Below are positions 11,333-21,874 of a stretch of DNA of 64,000 nucleotides, piece after piece (positions within the stretch are counted from its first letter, which is position 1; each line of letters begins with the position of its first letter). Both the position numbers and the translations under genes were made by a program. Source of the DNA: Immersiella caudata (taxonomy: Eukaryota; Ascomycota; Sordariomycetes; Sordariales; Lasiosphaeriaceae). The stretch is taken from NCBI GenBank assembly GCA_030512335.1, contig JAULSU010000002.1:2480001-2544000 (forward strand), read 5' to 3'. Below the pieces are notes generated by a model that was not told the origin of the DNA, did no database searches, and worked only from the letters and a program-made list of their open reading frames with translations.

Positions 11333-13560
11333 CTAGTCCTCATCAGCCACCTTGTCAGCAACCATCTCCTTTGCCTTGTTGATGACCTTCTCCGGCGGGC
11401 GCGAGAGAACGACTAATTCGCACGGCTCGCCTGGACTTCCTAATCCCGGAATAGGGGATGATGGGCCGCTTGGAGATCCCGGGACTGGAATGCGAATGTC
11501 CTCGGGCGAGCTGGGAATGAACTTGGGGTCCAAACCCGGGATATGGACTCGCTTCGCTTCGTTCTGATAAGCCGCAGGTATGATCTCAATAATCTCATCC
11601 CTCGGGAACTTAAGCTTTGGGATGTCTCTAGTGCTGCAGTGCATCAGGTAGGCATAGAGGACGCGCAACACGCTCTCATGAGCGATAATGAGAAGGTCAT
11701 TCTGCTCGCGCTCTAGCTCCAGAATGATCGGCTCCAGGCGCACAGCCAGGTCATGGTATGACTGCGTTGTCGTAGATCAGCACCCGGGTGCACGATGAGC
11801 TGGATAATAACAGAACATACCTCGGCGCGTGGGTAGCGGTGATGGTAGGGATCAAGCTCGTGCTTCTCTACCTCCTCCGGATACAGGCTCCGAATAGCAC
11901 GCTCGGAAAGCTTCTCGCAGACTCCAGGGTTGATCTGGCTCATCTGAGAACGCTGGCGAACCTTGTAGCCCAGCTTTTGAAGGGGCTCGGCAGTTTGAAT
12001 GGTCCGGAGGCGTGTCGAAGTCCAGATCGATAGGGGCCGCAGCGGATGGTCAGGGGCACCGTTCGCGATGGCAGCCTGTCTCTCCTCCTCGCGGTGCTTG
12101 AGCAGCGTCTCGGCCACCTTCTCGGCATAGGCTCTTCCCTCTTCGGAAAGGGGCGCATCAGCCTTGTATGAGTCTTCCTCGGTGGCGGTGCCTGCTCTGA
12201 CAAAGAACGTAGTTCGAGCCTTGATGTGGAGATTGGTCAAGTAGAAGACAATACGATGAGAGAGGTAGTTAAAGCTGACGTTGTTGTAGAAGAACTGCTC
12301 GCCAGCATTTTTCATCTTGACGTAGTTTAGCCCCTTCTCCTCCATAGTCTCGAAAACCGGAATCTTAGTCTGAATACGCTGGAGGTAGCGCTGGGCGGCC
12401 TCATCCGGGTCCATGCCGTGGAACTGAGCGTGTCAGTCTGTTTCACTTGAGCAAACGGAAGTGCGCTGGGCCTACATCAGGGGATGATATCTTGACGTTG
12501 CGGGCGTTCTCCTTGAGAATCTCATCGTCATCGACAAAAGACTCGATGAAAAGAGTCTGTCCCATCCAAGGTCAGCAATGAACGGCTCGTCTCAACCACC
12601 CTGTCTCCGTACCTGAACGTCATGCTTGGCGAACTCCTTAGCCAAAGCAAGGCGACCGCTGGCGGTGGGATTGACAGCGTCGTAGATAGCGACTTGGCCA
12701 TTTTCATGGTTGAGCCAACCGTAGATGTCCTCTCTGCATCTCTTCAGAATCTTTTGGCGCAACATGACCGAAGCTGGCGACGCGTTGGGATAGAAGTAGT
12801 CTTGCGGAACCTCTACGCCCTCGCCAACCGTGGCGCGACGATAGTCTCCCAAGTGAAAGATGCGAGTTTTCACACCAAGCCTAAGAAAGTTAAGCATCTT
12901 TCTAGGGGCAAGTGCTGATTTGCACGCAAACCTACCATTGAAGGTACCGAGCCATGGAGACACAAATGTGACTGCGACGAGCTCAGCATTAGTGATGAAT
13001 TCCAGCCAGGGGATGAAAATGGGTCCCACGTCTTTCCACGAGCCGGCAAACCGACCATAACTATGGCGATGCGGCCTGAGTGAAACAAGCGGCCCGACAT
13101 GGTGCTGTAGAGCTGAGCGGGGGCCATGTTGTTGGCGTCCTGTGAGACATCGTGGATACCATCGATGAATGTCGAACTCTTGCGCCGGTACCGTGGCGCG
13201 TTGGCCGCGATCTCTGCGGTGCTGCTCTGTGTCAGTGTTGCTTCTCAAACAGAAAACGGGGTAACTGCAAAGCGAGGGGCGAGGGCGAGGGCGGCGGTGA
13301 CGGGATGACAGCATGGCAGCAGCGTGTATTTTAGAATCGAGACAATACGAAGCCAGAAATAAGCAAAATAAAGCAAAGCTCAACCCACAGTAGCGTGTCC
13401 ATGATTCTCGGTGCTGTCTTGGGTTGGGAACACGGAGTTGTCGGCAATGGAGACGGAGACGGGTCTCGGAGGTCCAGGTTCAAGTGGCGGAGGTGGACGG
13501 GGCTCCGCAAAAAGTTGACGGGGTTGCAGCGGAGCAGTTAGATTGAAGGCTTTCGTCGTC
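11333..13560 (-). CDS. 6-phosphofructo-2-kinase with degenerate fructose-2,6-bisphosphatase domain; 5' end unresolved
   Basis: Makes fructose 2,6-bisphosphate, the activator of phosphofructokinase. Exons traced: about 13560-13385, 13213-13030, 12971-12936, 12880-12613, 12556-12476, 12423-11821 and 11761-11333; all joins keep frame. The kinase domain has the Walker A GLPARGKT, split by an intron after the lysine, and TRIFHLGDYRR. The second half is a histidine-phosphatase fold, but the usual RHG active-site triplet reads RAG (in FFVRAGTATEE), so the phosphohistidine residue is Ala. The later catalytic His (IIAHESVLR) and CEKLS remain. Budding yeast Pfk26 also lacks this His, so the enzyme is probably kinase-only. 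The N-terminal reading frame stays open upstream to a TGA near 13640 without any ATG, so a further 5' exon must exist; a TTGTTGTAG acceptor near 13575 is a candidate. The C-terminus is a Pro/Ser-rich tail. Confidence 0.88.
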
Positions 13561-15148
13561 CTTAGGTCTTGCCAACTACAACAAAACAGACGAAAGGCGG
13601 GTCCGGGCCGCTGGCGGCCAGTGGCGGCCAGTGAGGTGCTTCCTTTTCACTTTGGACCCTGAGGCCACGATGAGGTCCTCAAAAAGCGCGCACACGCCAG
13701 CCGCAACAGTATGGCCTCGGGATGCGGACAAGTGTGCCTAGATGTGTTGCTTTAAATATGCTTTTCAGAAGTAAGCTTGGCCTGGTTGGCTCTAAATTCC
13801 CGCCTCCGCCCTGTGGCCAACCGATGTGCTGTAAGACAAAGGGATCTTTTTCAGGAGCACCCCGTGGCAATTTGTGGATCGTTTTGTCCAGAATTGCCCT
13901 AGAAAATGCACCACGAGGGATGGATCGGTGGCCGCGCTGTGTTTTCAGATCTCAAATCTTCCGATGAAGCAATTCCCAAGGCCGCGGTTCCCGCTTCGGT
14001 TAACTTTGGGTAGATATGATGAAAGAAGCCATCCGGTTTACACCGGCACGGGAATTTGCCTGTGCGGAGGATGGAGCATTTATGACCTTTGGCAGGGGTG
14101 GATCACCCCCACGCTTGCTGCACCAATCGCTCACCAGCAACCACAACACTTATTGCAGACTCGTCCGGTGAGGATATTAAGTGGTAAAGAAGCCTGAGTG
14201 ATATCTGTTGCTTTTGTTAGTCGAACCATTCCTATTTAAAGGCGGAATATCATGTCTGGCTTTTCATCGCTGTTCAGGGACCAAGGCACAGAACCAGTTT
14301 GGGCCTGAAGAGCGGGTGTCAAGTGTTCCCGTTAGTGTACCTTCCTCCACAGTTCCCCATCTTGATAACGATGTCTTAGCAGAGGCGAATAGATTGCGTG
14401 CCAGTGTTTGATTATATTGCAGGACCTGAAGTAGGTGGCTACCCGCCCTAGAAGTGATGAAGCTCCAACAAAGTCGTGTCTCACCACAGGCAGTCGGGTG
14501 GGCCACCAATATCCTCTCGTCAGCCCCTCTTGAAGATGGTGAGCTAGACAAAACCCCCGTAACTTTAAAATATAAGGACATCAAAATTCCAAGATACCCA
14601 TACTGTAAAATAAAGAGGCCTTACCATTCCCTGAAGCATGCGCTGCGAGCACCCCGCAGAGCGCGTTGCCGCACGGTGAGACGCAAGCTTCGACCAGAGC
14701 CATTGTGCCTTTTTCCCTGTCATTTAACAAGCTGTAGAGTATAGGATTTATGAAAATAAGAAGCGCTTCACATAATGAATCTCAATCTCTGTATAGAGGG
14801 AAGTTCTGTTGGAGCTGGTGAGAAATAAGGAAGTGGTAGGAAGCTAGGTATCTACGGTCATCTAGCTCGTGTCCAGAGCCACAAGTTCAATGTAATTGGC
14901 TCGTGCGCATCTCCAAGCTAGGGCCGAGCGTTTGTGAGAGTGGATCCTCAAATTTTTGGTCGCTTCATTCTCACCAAGCTCGGCCTCGACATCGAAACCG
15001 CACCTTCCATTTGGACCTCATCATCACCAGTTCCCCTCGGTCGCGGTCTTTGGTGGACACAAGGAACAGTGTCAGAACATACTCGCGCCCTAATTGCCAG
15101 AGCTTCCACCAGTTCTCTCCCACTCGCGATTCACCACTGCCAGTCGCG
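13561..15148. other. 1.6 kb gene-poor region with a short tandem repeat
   Basis: No convincing coding frame. It holds two copies of TGGCGGCCAG in tandem at 13612-13631. An A/T-richer patch runs at about 14560-14830. It must also contain the 5' exon of the PFK-2 gene and the TOM40 promoter. I could not identify either start. Confidence 0.4.
13612..13631 (+). repeat. Two tandem copies of TGGCGGCCAG
   Basis: Perfect 10-bp tandem duplication in the gene-poor region upstream of the PFK-2 gene. Confidence 0.8.
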
Positions 15149-16376
15149 ATGACGTCCAGCTCCCAATCACCAGTGGCCTTCTTGGCCAACAACCCCGTCG
15201 TCTCAGGCCTCTCAGATGCGTACACCGCGTTCCAAGATAGGAGGGCAAAGCTGGGCCTTTCCAACCCAGGCTCCGTAGAGAATGTTGCTCGAGGTATGTA
15301 GCGCGCCGAACAGACTAGGTGTCCCGTCGCTAACTGTGCATCGAACAGAGGTCCAGCGCGATGCCCTCGCTTCAGGCGTAATGTTCTCTGGCCTCCGTGC
15401 CGAGATTTCCAAGGTCTTCTGCCTTAATCCTTTGTACGCCATGTCGGACCACAAACGCGACAGAAGCCGGTTACTGATTGATGCCTCAGATTCCAAGTTT
15501 CTCACCAGTTCGCCATGGGCGAGCGCCTCCAGCCTTACACGTTTGCCGCCATGTATGGTAGCAGCAAGGTCTTCGCTCAAGGCAACGTCGACAACGAGGG
15601 CTCTCTCCAAGGGAGATTCCACTATCGATGGGGCCAGTCAGCCCACATCACGAAAGCACAGATGAACATCACTGGGGAGGCCACCCAAGACATGACGCAG
15701 CTGGAGCACGAATACACGGGATCCGACTTCACAGCATCGGTCAAGACCCTGAACCCCTCAGTTCTCGACGGCGGGTTCACAGGCATCGTCATTGCTCAAT
15801 ACCTCCAGTCCGTCACCCCCAAGCTCGCCTTGGGTCTCGAGGCTTTCTGGCAACGCGCTGGTCTCACCCAGCCGCCAAACGCTGCTGTGTCCTACTTCGC
15901 CAGGTACAAGTCCGGTGACTGGGTGGCCACTGCTCAGATGCAGGCTATGGGTGGTTTGCAGGCGACCTACTGGAGACGTCTCTCTGAGCGTGTCCAGGCC
16001 GGCGTTGAGACCACTCTTTCGCTTTCCGCCGGGGGTGGCATGATGGGCGGCCCCATGCAGAAGGAGGGCATTACCACGTTTGGTGCGAAATACGACTTCA
16101 GGATGTCTACGTTCCGGGCGCAGATTGACACTAAGGGCAAGCTCAGCTGTCTGCTTGAGAAGCGTGTCGCTGCCCCTGTTAGCATGACCTTCGCTGCTGA
16201 GGTTGACCACGTGACTGTGAGTGTCATATCCATGGAAACTGCCGACTCCCAAGCTAACAGCTCTGTAGCAACAAGCCAAGATTGGTGTCGGCATCAACCT
16301 CGAGGCAACCAGTGAGGACTTCCAGGAGCAGCAGGAGGCCCAAGGTGTCCAGGCCGGCCCCAACGTTCCCTTCTAG
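15149..16376 (+). CDS. TOM40: Mitochondrial import receptor pore TOM40
   Basis: Beta-barrel channel of the TOM complex in the mitochondrial outer membrane, through which nearly all nuclear-encoded precursors enter. Exons 15149-15293, 15349-15433, 15490-16216 and 16269-16376 give 354 residues, the usual fungal length (about 350). The N-terminus has the helix region (SDAYTAFQDRRAKLGLSNPG) that sits inside the pore. The joins restore FMFSGLRA-like VMFSGLRAEISKVFCLNPLFQVSHQFAMG, a typical Tom40 stretch. The barrel follows, with alternating strands such as YTFAAMYGSSKVFAQGNVDN and GLQATYWRRLSERVQAGVE. A glycine/methionine loop (SAGGGMMGGPMQKEG) precedes the last strands. The final exon encodes QQAKIGVGINLEA and a polar tail. 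All introns are 52-56 bp. Assignment is firm. Confidence 0.95.
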
Positions 16377-17277
16377 TGAGAGAAGGACCGCAAATGTGAA
16401 AACCCCCGACTCCGCTCATAACTCAACTGCCGTTTAATATCCTCTGGAGCCAACCCACAATAACAGACGAGCGTCCTTCTAAAGTAGCGTGCTCGACCTC
16501 TCGCTTTCCTACTTGTTTTATTAGCCTCGGTTTCGGCGACCATGAATGATGCTGTGGCTCGTGGCATCAGACTGGGTCTTGCATATTCATTGATGAACCA
16601 TAGACATTCCTCCGTTTCGAGCTTTCCCTCGATCCATCTACGCCGAACTCGGTTTGCAATGGCTTGAGTATCGGCGTTTGGGCGGGATGCGGGAGGGAAC
16701 CTCGTGTACCATAGATTTAAGTGAGGGTAGCATGTGGCCAGGCTGGATGTTGAGGTCATGATCTGGAGCGTTTGAGAGCAGGTCCGGCTTCGAGCCTCAA
16801 CTCTAGTAGCGCAGTTGTAGATACGGCGGCATTTCAGGCGTGTAAAATTAGTAGTATACGAAGCAGCGATCAAGAAGTTTTCGATGCTTGTAGTCAACAA
16901 GCGCTGTTGATAACTTTCGTCACCCTCTTTGGCTGTCTTCTCATTGCGCTTCCTCTTAAACCTAGGGATCGATACCAGCCGTCATATCCCGCTGTCCAGA
17001 GCTACTATGACCCGCAGCACTCGCCAGCTAAAAGGACACATAGTCCAACAACTTTCCAGAGCCTCTTTGTGTATTCCTATTTCATTTTGGTATCACTAAC
17101 ATTGAGAAAACCACAGTAGTATCCCCGCCTCCATGACCTGTCCCTCGATGCAGGTTGGATGCTGAACGAAACGAGAAACCCAAAACGCCAACGATGCAGT
17201 GCTATGCCCGGTGCTATATGCTTGCTTTCTGAACGAATACACGCCGGAAAAAGCTGCCCCAACCGCCCGTTTACCCC
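16377..17277. other. Convergent intergenic region, nothing recognised
   Basis: About 900 bp between the converging TOM40 and USP genes. The minus-strand frame of 175 codons at 16373-16900 has no family match and abuts the TOM40 stop, so I treat it as a chance frame over 3' UTR. No structured RNA noticed. Confidence 0.4.
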
Positions 17278-19933
17278 TCACATTACCACACACTCTCTAT
17301 CAGGGACGTTTGTTTTCACGTCCTTGGCCTGTTTCCCCTTGTCCTTCTTTTCTTCCTTTTCGCGGCTCTTTGACTTCGTCCGCTCCTTTTTGTGGTGGGA
17401 ATGAAGAAGGTGGTGATCCTTCTCCTTGTTGCTATCACCAGCAGCAGCTCCTTCTTCAACTATGGCTGTCTCATCAGCCGCCTCGGAGCTACAGTTGTTG
17501 AGGGGGTCTTTGCTCGGTCGGGAAAAGCCTAGCCTTGAAATTGTCAAACTGATCCTGCCCTCGCCGGCCTGGCTCGTTGGCCTTGATTTGCTGGCAAATT
17601 TGGCGGCAGCGCGTGAGAGCCTCGCTGCTGTGCTTTCATCTGGCGGCGTCACCGCTGGAGAAGGCACATCATTGATGCCCGAGTTAAGCACTGCAGGCTC
17701 AGAGATCGCCGTGCTGCCCCGTCTCGAGCCGTCAGGCTTTGACTGAACCGAGTATGGATCGTCGTCAAAACTGAGGCTCGGCCTTTCAATCTCTGAACTA
17801 AAGCGAATGCTCGGGCCGTTGTGGACGAGAGTGGTAGAGGAGTCGAAGTAGCCGCTAGTTGACCTCGAGATACCCTCCGTCATCGCGTCGCCAGGAGAGA
17901 GCCCGCCAGCTTGGCTGGTGGCGGATTCGATGTACGAGGGAGGGTCTGTCACAGACCCCTCTGTAGACGTGGCAGTCATATCCACCATCGGAGCAATTTG
18001 GTAGAACAGGAGGTATGGCATCTCCTCACGAAGTGACTCTTTGATGTCATCAACGTAGGTAACCCGCCCCTCGACCTCTAGATCGTCGAATCTTACCCAC
18101 TGGGCCTCTTCATAGTCCGGTGGTGGGTCATGGTCGTGTCGTCGGTTGTCTGTCAGGAGCTTAGGCGCGACGCGAGCAAAGGCGATGTAATGGCCGCTAT
18201 GCAGCGAATCGCCTCGGTGGCAAATAACTGACTGGAGAACAAGCTTGTACTCCTGGCTGAGCCCAGTAGATTCCTGCCCGAGTTTGACGTCGTCGGCTAC
18301 CATGAAATGCGGTAGGCGCATCATATCAGGGATATCTATAAGAGTATTCTGGCGAATTGGTACGCCTTGTTCGGTCATTGTGTATCGCTTGAGGCATATG
18401 CTAAGAACAGGCCGCTTGTTGAAATGCCGTGCGACTTCAGCATCACTACTAGGCTCGTTGCTTGAAGCCGCGTGCCACGCTGAGAAAGAGTCAGACAGAA
18501 TCGCCCGCAATATGGTAGAGAAGACTTACGTATTAGACGGAAGAACTGCCACGCAGGAATAGTCACTGCTTTGACGACCGTTGACCCCGTGCGTTTAGCC
18601 CTCTGCAGAAAGCCTTCAGTCGCTGCATCTGATGCCTGAGTCTGATCGTCCACAACTATCCGCTGTATTATGCTCGTGGATCTGTTCCTAGAGATCGACG
18701 GAGATTCAAATGCGTTCGCGAAACTGGATGTAGGTGTGTCGAGAGGAGTTTGCACAAGCACTTCCTGTGTCGTCCATCTTCTTGGCATCGTCGGGCTTTC
18801 GACATGCTCAGCTGATTGCAGCTCCTCGCCCTCCGTAACAACGCGTATTGTCGTGTTGGAGCCAGGAGTCGGCCGGTCGTATCCTTTTTTTTCCTCCAAA
18901 CTATCTCGTAAAACATCGACTTTGTTGTTGAAATACTCCTCAAGACAGTCCTCCAGCTTAATTCCTTTGCCCTCGGGATCTGGAGGCACAGCAAGGTTCA
19001 GCAGTCTTTCGTGAACGACTTTGTGGTCGTCCTCGTCTCCTTTCCCTTGATGGAATAGGTCAACCTGCAACGCGAGCAGGGGGAGCTGCAGCGTCTCGGT
19101 GATGAAGGCAAATGCCTCGGACGTATCCTGCTGCTCAAGTCGTTCGGCATCTTTCCAACCACAAGCTGAAAGTGACTCCTGTATGAGCTGGGTCATATCG
19201 GTGTGGATTAATTTCCCACTCCTCAACATGTTGACCCACAACCTAGTCAGGGCAGCTAGTTTCCTCTTCGCCTCGTCCGTCGAGTCATTCTTCAGCATGC
19301 ACTCGAACGCGGTCATGTTGGCAAACATTGCGAAGAGCAAGGCATCGAGGTAACATGTGACGTTCGACCGGTTTTCTGCTCCGAGCATCTGAACTTGGGG
19401 GTTGTACGGCTCGATAATCCCTGCAAAGGCCCTTTGTTGAAGCCGCAGGAGTTCTACAGCCTTCTCAACATCCCCGCTTGCGAACTTGGAGTTAAGCGCA
19501 TAGCGAACAAGCTCCTCTGAGAGGCCATTGTAGTTCAACTCCACGAGCCGTTTCATGACGTCTTCAATCTTCGGGGGAATCAGCATGGAATCATCTTCCA
19601 GGTTGAGGTTTGTGGCCTACCTTTGCAGCCTCCTTTTCCTCCTCCTCGCGCTCCCGCTGGGCTTGCTTGGCCGACTCGGGTCTGAATATGGAAATGATGT
19701 CGAGAGTCAAGGGTCGGCTCTACAGGTGCCATCGCATCGTCAGCGTGTGAAGCCTCAAGTAGGGTTGCAAGACGGTGGGCCGCGATGCGGGAGAGTTAGA
19801 TAGATGGGGCATCGAAATCCAAACGGACCTTCCCGTCTGAAGACTTGCTGCGACGGTGACTCCCGCCCGCATTCTTGTCACGTACACTCCGAAACTTTCT
19901 GAGCCCGAGCCCGTTACTCTTCAGCTTCTCCAT
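17278..19933 (-). CDS. CYLD-like USP-family deubiquitinase with C-terminal CaaX box
   Basis: Cysteine protease that removes ubiquitin from proteins. Exons 19933-19829, 19719-19621, 19568-18530 and 18479-17278 give 814 residues. The first two exons were found from splice signals: exon 1 encodes MEKLKSNGLGLRKF and a basic stretch, exon 2 ends EREEEKEAAK and joins in frame to IEDVMKRLVELNYN, a UBA-like helix bundle. The Cys box reads NVTCYLDALLFAMF (nucleophile about Cys140), closer to CYLD's than to the usual GNTCYMNS. The His box is GDSLHSGHYIAFAR (about His511), followed by WVRFDDLEVE and YLLFYQ. The C-terminal 190 residues are disordered, ending in a Lys/Arg/His-rich stretch and then CVVM at the stop, a good farnesylation motif. 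Intron 2 uses a GAAG acceptor with a CTGAT branch site. Substrates are unknown. Confidence 0.87.
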
Positions 19934-21874
19934 GATATGTGGAAACGGGACATGCGCAGTCGTCGAGAGCGGGGCTTGTGTGAGGTTTGCAGTTCGCGTT
20001 GCTCATTCGCGGAGTTGGGGTCGCGTCGCAGATATGAGCATGGTCTAGATGCGAAAGCTGGTAGCTAAATGCGCCAATGCTCGCAATATTCGCGTAAGAA
20101 GCGTCGCAGGAGATGCAAGGCCGGGGTTCGCTAGGTATGGCGTAGAGATCGAGAGTCGCAAGTTGACAGGGCGAGGCCTGGAGGGGCCTGGTGTTTTGTG
20201 TCGGTCAAGGTGGGGGTGGGTGTTCGCCAGAACCTGGGCTCTCCCAGCGGGGCCCTCAAGGGGTACTGTGTATAAGACGCTAGTATGTTTTCTAGGTGCC
20301 GTCGTGTTCGCCAGGCTTCTCAATTATCCTGCACAACGATGACGACGGGAGACCAGAAGGGTCTGTCAGGTTTCATGAAGAGAGGAGCTGAAGAGGGGAG
20401 CTCCAGAGCCTGGACCCTTGTCAGGCAAATTAGAGGCTCCCAGGACAGTGGATGCAGGGGATCCGCGGGTGATCAGAAGGCCCAAGCGCGATCGGTTATC
20501 AACGCTGCACTCTTGCCATTGATTTGCTTCGGGTCTTCCTCTCGGTGACTTCACAGCAGCTGATCGGAAAACCGCATCTTCCACCTGTTACGTTGCTGGC
20601 GCTACGTGGATAGTTTTTGCCAGAATCCACGCGGCATTTTCCACTCCTTTCTGTCTGCACTTCTTTATCATTGGATGTCAACATGCAGGCCGGAGATCCT
20701 GATGCACAGTTCAGAAACCGCTCCTCTGCTCTGTCGGACCACGGGGTCTGATGGTACGCCTAACAGCTTCCAGACAGAGCTAGGCTGGACTGCAATTATC
20801 ACCTGGGCGCGTGGTCGAATCGGGCCCACGCAATCGCGAAAAAAATGGATGGCGTGGCCACGGCCTTCCTCCTTGGGCTCGCATGCTCACTGAGAGACGA
20901 AATTTCAGTTTGCTGGTGGCGACGTCGACTCACGGCTGCCACTTCAATGCCTCTTTGGAGGATTTGCGTGGGTGGTCAAAGGACGCTGATTTTTGCCATC
21001 TGCCTACCCGCGTCTTCAAAGGGCTGACGTCGCAAATGACGCTGCAGGATTGGTGAACCAGTTGGATTTCGATGCCTGCCCTGCCGCCTACGTCGCCCTA
21101 TGAAAAGAGTCACTATGCTGCGCAACATATTTCAAAGAATCTGGTGGAGACTCTATGGCAGTCCAATGATGTTTCGCACGCGCTTGAAGCCCCTCAGCAT
21201 AGAATGTTGATGCTCTCTAATTGGAAGTTCCTGTCTCACTCCGCTGGGAGTGACACCAGTTGCGGTCTTGGAGTCTTCGGATCTGGCTCGGTACCGCCCG
21301 ATGCATCTCAGCCAAGGCTTCAATGTCGTCGAATCTCGGCCGGGTACCGTGTCTTGCCTCGACTTGGCAGATGGAATTCTCCCGGTTCCCAGTCTCGAGA
21401 CGGCAACCAAGCTTATTGGTGACGTATAGCCAATATGATCTATCCAGTTTTGAAGGCCTTTGCTCGAAGGAATTCAGGGCATTTAGAGACTTGGGTTCCG
21501 AATCATTGGGGAAATAAAAAATCAATGGCGAGGTCGAAGGGCTGAAAGGTGGAGGCGATGGAGTCGGACCAGCCACACAACTCGGACTTGCCACTTTCCC
21601 CGGATTTGAAGCCACAATTTCTCCGCAGCTAAGCTTGCCCGCCCCACATAAGCGGAGTCGGGCCGGGGGTGTTACCTCGGCTTGCTCCTCGCACCGTCGC
21701 CCTCAAATGGGACGGTCCGTCAGCGATCTGGAAACGAGACACTCCATGAAGTTCGCCAATTTGCTACTTTTCTGCCCTCTCAACAGGCCAGATTGAAGAT
21801 CTATTGAAGCTGCCTACTGTATTCCGGTATAGTTTGGCACTTTGTCGACTGTTTCGCCGTTGCTACCTCTAAAA
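19934..21874. other. 1.9 kb gene-poor region
   Basis: Only short, mutually overlapping frames without family matches are present on either strand. It must hold the promoters of the USP gene (left end) and the acyl-CoA dehydrogenase gene (right end). I see no TATA box or repeat that stands out. Confidence 0.4.

Noticed and set aside
16373..16900. 175-codon minus-strand frame after TOM40
   Set aside because: No family match and lies over the TOM40 3' UTR; kept only as unexplained.
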